The position numbers and the translations under genes are program-made. A DNA stretch of 45,188 nt from positions 1 through 45,188 of the forward strand of contig DASQDR010000025.1 of NCBI GenBank assembly GCA_035634055.1, in the 5' to 3' direction. The notes beneath the pieces were generated by a model. It saw only the letters and a list, made by a program, of their open reading frames with translations. It did not search any database and had not been told where the DNA came from. The stretch is from JAICTV01 sp035634055 (GTDB lineage Bacteria > Planctomycetota > Phycisphaerae > Tepidisphaerales > Tepidisphaeraceae). This document shows positions 40,456 to 45,188 of this stretch, in pieces (positions within the stretch are counted from its first letter, which is position 1; each line of letters opens with the position of its first letter).

Positions 40456-41586
40456 TCAGGCACGTACCGCGCGCACCAGTCCCAGCTCCTCGTAAATACT
40501 GGCCACCACCGCGCGCGTCCGCGCGTCGTGCTGCGCCTCGGTCGGGGCGCCGTTGAAGATGCACGCCACGACCAGGCCGTGTTCCGGGTCGCAGAATCCG
40601 ATGCTCGAGCGCGAGCCGCTATGGCCGAACGCCCGCTCCGATGCGTGCGGGCCGTAGTTGTAGGGGACCGTGTCGGCGCCGTAGCGGTTGGACTGAAGGA
40701 CGAAACCCAGGCCCCAATCCACCACGTGGCGGAAGGTCTTGTCGTACGCGCCGACACGGTGGTGGGCGGCGATGGCCTCGACCGCCTGCGGCGACAGCAC
40801 GCGCGACGCCGGCTCGCGCGAATCAGGCGCCGCCGCGCGGCCACGGTTCATCAGCATCTCGTAGAACTTGCCGAGGTCCCGCGCCGGCCCGCGCGCGCCG
40901 CTCGGCGGGCGGCTCTGCGCGGCGCCTTCCTCGGTATCCAGGAAGTAGTTTGCCTCGGGCGTGCCGCGCGACGTGTCGTGCATGAAGCCGTTGCGGTCGC
41001 CGTAGGCGCGGTACCGCTCCGGCGGCAGGCCCACCCATGCGTCGGGCATGTTTGCAGGCGCGCAGATCGCCTCGCGGACGTAGCGGTCGAACGCCCGCCC
41101 GTCGAGCCGGCGGACCAGCTCGCCCAGCACGTACCAACTCGTCAGCGGGTGGTAGCCGGCGGTCACGCCCACCTCCCACCGCGGCTCCACCCGTGCGGCG
41201 CTCAGGGCGGCGATGACCTGCTCCCACGGCCCGTTCTCCCACTTCCCCAGCACCGCGCGGAAGCCCCCCTGGTGCGTGAGGATGTGGCGGACGGTGATCG
41301 CCTGCTTCCCGCCGGCGGCGAATTCCGGGATGTGGCGGGCGATCGGATCGTCCAGGTCGAGCAGCCCGCGCTCCCAGAGCTGCGCCACCGCCACCGCCGC
41401 CAGCGGCTTGCCGGCGGACAGCCAGAGCATCAGCGTGTCGCTCCGCATCGCCACGCCCGCCCGCGCCTCACCGACCGCCTCGTCGGCGACGACTTCGTTG
41501 CGGAGCGACACGTAAAGCTGCGCGCCGATGTGCGTCCCTTGGGCGATGCCGTCGCGGACAAGTTGCAAGGTGCGGGAAATGGTCAC
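40456..41586 (-). CDS. Serine hydrolase, class C beta-lactamase-like (esterase family)
   Basis: 376 residues, no signal peptide, so probably cytoplasmic. The nucleophile motif is S57-A-G-K60 (WLSAGKPLAAVAV); the tyrosine element is GYHPLTSWYVLGELV (Y145), as in EstB-type esterases; the third element is the HSG of FGHSGSRSSIGFCD. VRHILTHQGGF and DDPIARHIPEF are typical of the group. These enzymes share the penicillin-binding fold but mostly act as esterases or peptidases, so antibiotic resistance should not be assumed. It has no partner gene; the next gene on its strand ends 79 bp upstream. Confidence 0.88.
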   Translation of the reverse strand: MTISRTLQLVRDGIAQGTHIGAQLYVSLRNEVVADEAVGEARAGVAMRSDTLMLWLSAGKPLAAVAVAQLWERGLLDLDDPIARHIPEFAAGGKQAITVRHILTHQGGFRAVLGKWENGPWEQVIAALSAARVEPRWEVGVTAGYHPLTSWYVLGELVRRLDGRAFDRYVREAICAPANMPDAWVGLPPERYRAYGDRNGFMHDTSRGTPEANYFLDTEEGAAQSRPPSGARGPARDLGKFYEMLMNRGRAAAPDSREPASRVLSPQAVEAIAAHHRVGAYDKTFRHVVDWGLGFVLQSNRYGADTVPYNYGPHASERAFGHSGSRSSIGFCDPEHGLVVACIFNGAPTEAQHDARTRAVVASIYEELGLVRAVRA

Positions 41587-41664
41587 GCCGCGGATGCTAC
41601 CGGCGGCCGGCGCGCATGAGAATCGGGGTTCGGGCGTCGCTTCGCTGCTTGACCCGTACCGGCG

Positions 41665-43677
41665 CTAGCTCTCCAGGTTCAGCCACCCCAGTTCGTCCGG
41701 CGTCAGCTCAAGGTCCAGCGCGGCGGCGGTGGTGCGCGTCTCGCTCAACTGCCGCGGGCCGACCAGGGCGAAGGTGGGAAACGGCTGGTTGAGCACGTAC
41801 GCCAGGGCGATGTTGATCGGCAGGACGTTGCGCCGCCGGGCCATCTCGTGGACGCGGTCGAGGCGGCGGAAGTTGTCGTCGCTGTACCAGCAGCGAACCA
41901 ACTCCGCGTCGTCGCGATTGTCCGGGGCGGCGCGGCCCGGGACGAAGAAGCCGCGTGCCTGGCTCGACCACGCCAGCAGCGGCATCCGCGCGCGCTCGAA
42001 CCACGCACGTGCATCCGCGTCGGACGCGCTGACGCATCCCGCCCACGGCGCCTCGACCATCCGCGCGAGGCTGAAGTTGTTGCTGACGGCGGCGAAGCCG
42101 GCCCTGCCGTTCTCCTGCGCGTACTCGTTCGCCTGCCGCACGCGATCGAGCGACCAGTTGCTCCCGCCGAACGCGCTGAACCGCCCGGCCGCGCGGTGCT
42201 CGTTCATCACGTCGACGAACTCGCCGACCGGCACCTCCGGGTTGTCGCGGTGCATCAGGTAGATGTCGGCATGATCGGTGCCAAGGCGGTCGAGGCTCTC
42301 GTGAAGCTGCCGGGTCAGGTCGCGTGGCGTGCAGAGCGGCGTGTGCGCGCCCTTGGCGATGACGACCACCTGATCGCGCACGTTGCGGTGCCTGATCCAC
42401 TGTCCGAGCAGGCGCTCCATCGTCCCGCCGTGGTAGATCCACGCGGTGTCAAACGTCGTCCCGCCGCGCTCGAAGAAGTCGTCGAACATGACGGCCGCGT
42501 GGGGGAAGGTGGTCTGGTTATCGCAGCCCATGACCAGGCGCGAGACCTTCTTGTCCACGCCCGCGATCGCGCCGTACTTCATGTTCGCGCGCGGCGAAAC
42601 CGCCAGCGGCGACCCGGCGACCGTCGTCGTGCGATACGTCGGCGGCTTCTCGGCCTCGTACGTAAGACCGATGGCCGCGCGCCACGCATCGAGCGCGCGC
42701 AAATTGCCGAGCGAATCGTCCCAGGTCATACCGGGGTGCGCCGCCTGCCGCTGCGAGATGTTGGCGGCGACGAAGTCGGCTTCCACGCCGTAGATCTGAA
42801 TCGGGCTCTCGACGGTGATCTCCTCCGGCTCGGTCTTTCCCGCGCGGTGGACGAGGATGGTGCTGCTCCCGCCGTTGCGCGCCGGGGCCCAGGGGTTGGG
42901 GACGAGAATCCAGCCGTCGGAGCCGTAGATGCGGCAGGCGTTCTCCTGGTTGAGCAGCACGCCGGTGGCCACTTGCGCGATGATGTCGCCGGGAAAGCGC
43001 AGCACCGCCGCCGCCCACTCGTCCACGCCGGTCGCGCCGAGGTGGCCGGCTGCTTTGACGTCGATCGGGTCGGCGAAGGATTTGCCTGTGGCGATGCCGG
43101 CGATCAGGCGAGCCATCGAGATGGGATAGCACCCGACGTCGAGGATCCCGCCGCCGGCCAAAGCGTTGGCGAGCAGGCGGCTGTCGGGCGCGGCGTTGCG
43201 TGCCTGGAAGCTGTAGGTCGCCTGGATCATCCGGACGTCGCCGATGACCTTCTGGTCGCGGATCAGCTCCACGAGCCGGGCGGTCTGCGGGGCGACGCGG
43301 TACATGAACGCTTCCATGAGGAAGACGTCGTTCTCGATGGCCGCCTCGATGATCGCCATCGCCTCGGGCGCATTGAGCCCGAGCGGCTTCTCGACCAGCA
43401 GGTGCTTCTTGGCGCGGGCGGCCTTGATGGCCCACTCGGCATGAGCGGGGTGAGGCGTGGCGATGTAGAGGGCTTGCACTTGCGGGTCGGCCAGCAGGGC
43501 TTCGTAGCTGGGGTGCCGGCGGGCAACGTTGTACTTCTCACCGAAGCGGTCGGCGGACGCCTGGCTGCGGCTGCCGACGGCGGCTAAGGTGCCCGCCCGC
43601 GACTGCGCCAACCCCTCGGCGAACGCGCCGGCGATCGAGCCGGTTCCCACGATTCCACAGGCGAGCTTTTCGGGCAT
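41665..43677 (-). CDS. Fused Gfo/Idh/MocA oxidoreductase and aldo/keto reductase
   Basis: 670 residues from ATG 43677; the frame is open far upstream, but the upstream part is not protein-like. Residues 1-345 are a Gfo/Idh/MocA dehydrogenase: NAD motif GIVGTGSIAGAFA (8-20), EKPLG (96-100) with the catalytic Lys, and GGGILDVGCYPISMA (175-189). From about 365 comes an aldo/keto reductase with a full tetrad D410, Y415 (FDTAWIYHG), K442 (VIAKGAHT) and H476 (YLMHRDNP). Both halves look active and would pass a sugar or polyol between two oxidation steps, which is inferred. Similar fusions are known in planctomycetes and relatives. A CGGCAGTACA-containing promoter-like site lies 63-75 bp upstream. 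Confidence 0.88.
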   Translation of the reverse strand: MPEKLACGIVGTGSIAGAFAEGLAQSRAGTLAAVGSRSQASADRFGEKYNVARRHPSYEALLADPQVQALYIATPHPAHAEWAIKAARAKKHLLVEKPLGLNAPEAMAIIEAAIENDVFLMEAFMYRVAPQTARLVELIRDQKVIGDVRMIQATYSFQARNAAPDSRLLANALAGGGILDVGCYPISMARLIAGIATGKSFADPIDVKAAGHLGATGVDEWAAAVLRFPGDIIAQVATGVLLNQENACRIYGSDGWILVPNPWAPARNGGSSTILVHRAGKTEPEEITVESPIQIYGVEADFVAANISQRQAAHPGMTWDDSLGNLRALDAWRAAIGLTYEAEKPPTYRTTTVAGSPLAVSPRANMKYGAIAGVDKKVSRLVMGCDNQTTFPHAAVMFDDFFERGGTTFDTAWIYHGGTMERLLGQWIRHRNVRDQVVVIAKGAHTPLCTPRDLTRQLHESLDRLGTDHADIYLMHRDNPEVPVGEFVDVMNEHRAAGRFSAFGGSNWSLDRVRQANEYAQENGRAGFAAVSNNFSLARMVEAPWAGCVSASDADARAWFERARMPLLAWSSQARGFFVPGRAAPDNRDDAELVRCWYSDDNFRRLDRVHEMARRRNVLPINIALAYVLNQPFPTFALVGPRQLSETRTTAAALDLELTPDELGWLNLES

Positions 43678-43739
43678 AAGTGTCGGCTCCGTTGCGAGTT
43701 GTCGTCCGCCGCGCCGCCGGCGTGGCGCGCGGGGCGGTA

Positions 43740-43752
43740 AACTGTACTGCCG
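43740..43752 (-). promoter_or_regulatory. Candidate promoter element of the fusion gene
   Basis: On the minus strand CGGCAGTACAGTT, nearly the same as the element at 33834-33846 before the TPR gene. TACAGT could be the -10. The 312 bp from 43678 to 43989 hold no gene I can support. Confidence 0.35.
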
Positions 43753-43989
43753 TGGGGAAAAGGATGAAACGCCCGCCGCCGGCGGCGCGACTTTATCGAG
43801 GTTGTCGCCGCCAGCGGCGTGGCATAGGCTTTCGCACTCAACCCGCCCGTGTCGTTTCCTCGGCCGTGGGTCGTTGCAGGCGAAGAATCGCCGTAACCGT
43901 TGTTTAACTAACGCCAGTGGCGCGTCTGTGTTTGGTCGTGCGACCTCTCGTGTCGCGCCGCTCGGCCAGCGCCGCCCGGGGCGTCGGAG

Positions 43990-45188
43990 ATGTTCGCGAT
44001 GCCGAAGTCGAATCTGAGGGGCGCTCCTGGTCGGTTCCTGGTCGAGACGCTCGAGCAGCGGCAGTTCCTCTCCGCCGCGCTGGCGTACGGCGCGCAGCCG
44101 ACGGTCCCGCACGCGATGCACGTCGCCTCGACCGTGGGCGCGGGAACGGCAACGCCGCGCCTGGCTTCCACCGGCGGCGCCAAGCTCGCGGCGGTGCAGC
44201 CGACGATCACCGGTTCCAACCCGTCCAACGGCGCCACCAACGTCACGCGTTACACGCCGATCGCGCTCAGCGTCGAGCTGGTCAGCTCCGGCAACGGCAT
44301 CGACCCGGCCACGCTGAACACTGACAACGTGAAGATCACCCGCGCGGCGGACAATCAGTTCGTCAATACCAACATCAACGCCGACGCCGGCGGGGCGGCC
44401 ATCGTCATCCAGCCGACGGCGCTGCTGGCGGCGAACACGCAGTACAAGATCACCGTCACGAGCGGGTTGAAGGACACCGCCGGCAACAGTTTCGCCCCCT
44501 TCACCGCCACGTTCACCACCGGCACGCAGGTGCCGGCGCAGGACCCGAACATCGCCTTCAGCAAGGCGAACCAATCGGCGGCCACGGGCAAGGAGTTCGC
44601 GTCGCTGGCGTGGGGCCCGGACAACAAGCTGTACGCCGGCACGCTTAAGGGCGAGATCATCCGCTACAACGTTGCCGCCAACGGCACGCTCAGCTCCCCG
44701 CAGACGATCACCACGGTCAACTCCAGCAACGGCGAGACGCGGTTCATCATCGGCATGGAATTCGACCCCGCCGCCACCGCCGCCAACCCGGTCATGTGGG
44801 TCAGCCACAGCCAGGCGACGGACCTCAGCAAGGGCGAGGCCGCCGACTGGACCGGCAAGATCAGCAAGCTCTCGGGCGCGAATTTGGCGACGTACCAGGA
44901 CGTGGTGGTCGGGCTCCCGCGCTCGGTGCGCGATCACCTGACCAACCAGATTCACTTCGGCCCCGACGGCGCGCTCTACTGGAGCCAGCCGAGCATGAAC
45001 GCCATGGGCGCGGCCGACACCGCGTGGGTGCGCGAGGACCACCCGCTTAGCGGCGCGGTGCTGCGGCTGGACCCGAACCTGGTCGGCAGCAGCCCGGTCA
45101 ACGTGAAGACCCCCGACGGCGGCGGGAATTACAGCCCGGCGGCGGCGAACGCGCCGGTCACCGTCTACGCCACCGGCGTGCGCAACGC
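43990..45188 (+). CDS. Secreted Ig-like/beta-propeller protein (partial, runs off the right edge)
   Basis: Open from ATG 43990 (or 43999) to the end of the window, at least 399 codons with no stop, so the gene is truncated by the window edge. FLVETLEQRQFLSAALAYG (17-35) is a LEPR-XLL-like N-terminal motif. An SbsA/Big_5-type Ig-like domain follows (about 73-178, from TITGSNPSNGATNVTRYTPI to the FTATFTTG end). After that, FASLAWGPDNKLYAGTLKG, IIGMEFDPAATAANPVMWVS, NQIHFGPDGALYWSQPS and GAVLRLDPNL look like blades of a glucose/sorbosone dehydrogenase-type propeller, as in many planctomycete secreted proteins. Likely surface or extracellular; enzymatic activity cannot be judged without the rest. 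Confidence 0.8.
   Translation, partial: MFAMPKSNLRGAPGRFLVETLEQRQFLSAALAYGAQPTVPHAMHVASTVGAGTATPRLASTGGAKLAAVQPTITGSNPSNGATNVTRYTPIALSVELVSSGNGIDPATLNTDNVKITRAADNQFVNTNINADAGGAAIVIQPTALLAANTQYKITVTSGLKDTAGNSFAPFTATFTTGTQVPAQDPNIAFSKANQSAATGKEFASLAWGPDNKLYAGTLKGEIIRYNVAANGTLSSPQTITTVNSSNGETRFIIGMEFDPAATAANPVMWVSHSQATDLSKGEAADWTGKISKLSGANLATYQDVVVGLPRSVRDHLTNQIHFGPDGALYWSQPSMNAMGAADTAWVREDHPLSGAVLRLDPNLVGSSPVNVKTPDGGGNYSPAAANAPVTVYATGVRN

Noticed and set aside
40456..41586. Calling the serine hydrolase an antibiotic-resistance beta-lactamase
   Set aside because: The SxxK and Y elements are shared with esterases, there is no signal peptide, and the YHPLTSW form fits EstB-like enzymes better.
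43678..45042. 455-codon extension of the fusion gene frame on the minus strand
   Set aside because: It runs antisense to the plus-strand Ig-like/propeller gene, which is clearly protein-like; the extension has no family resemblance and is a GC-rich shadow frame.

Overview
The window is GC-rich DNA that looks like a planctomycete chromosome, most likely of the Phycisphaerae/Tepidisphaerales type. Signs of this are three proteins with an N-terminal LEPR-XLL-like motif (VExLExRxLLSA), a type II pseudopilin-like protein of the kind planctomycetes carry in large numbers, a BlaI plus M56 metallopeptidase pair, short CxxC zinc-ribbon membrane proteins, and NEPN/KTNPI-type intergenic repeats. Placement is by gene content only. 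I see no rRNA, tRNA, CRISPR array, transposase or phage gene, so this reads as ordinary chromosome with some unusual modules.

Left part (1-6.8 kb): a repeat-rich 3' region, an M14 carboxypeptidase-like lipoprotein, a membrane-anchored thioredoxin, and a partial complex I cluster on the minus strand in the order nuoD, DUF433 antitoxin, DUF5615 PIN-like toxin, nuoE, a tyrosine phosphatase, a small unknown gene and nuoF. The toxin-antitoxin pair sits between nuoD and nuoE with almost no spacer. Next (7-18 kb): an RTX-type secreted protein, parB without an adjacent parA but with three parS-like sites, a ferredoxin-NADP reductase, a zinc-ribbon membrane protein, a large secreted protein of unknown function, a second RTX protein with regularly spaced cysteines, and deoC.

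Middle (18-30 kb): a minus-strand group of GT-C glycosyltransferase, giant AsmA-like protein, HEPN-like protein and BolA-like small protein; an AEC transporter; a TIM-barrel sugar isomerase; and a blaI gene in front of a 975-residue protein that joins an M56 (BlaR1-type) membrane protease to polysaccharide-export/SLBB domains. blaI has a promoter whose -35/-10 spacer holds a 16-bp operator-like palindrome. I consider this BlaI/M56-SLBB module the best candidate for an undescribed signalling system here.

Right part (30-45 kb): a pseudopilin-like protein, a quinone oxidoreductase, a His-rich TPR protein, a Tim44/zinc-ribbon/TerB protein, an ABC transporter pair, MarR plus YceI, a membrane protein, a serine beta-lactamase-like hydrolase, a fused Gfo/Idh/MocA-aldo/keto reductase, and a secreted Ig-like/beta-propeller protein that runs off the right edge. 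Two intergenic palindromic repeats of one family (near 0.2 kb and 18.0 kb) and a third inverted repeat (39.4 kb) lie at gene 3' ends.
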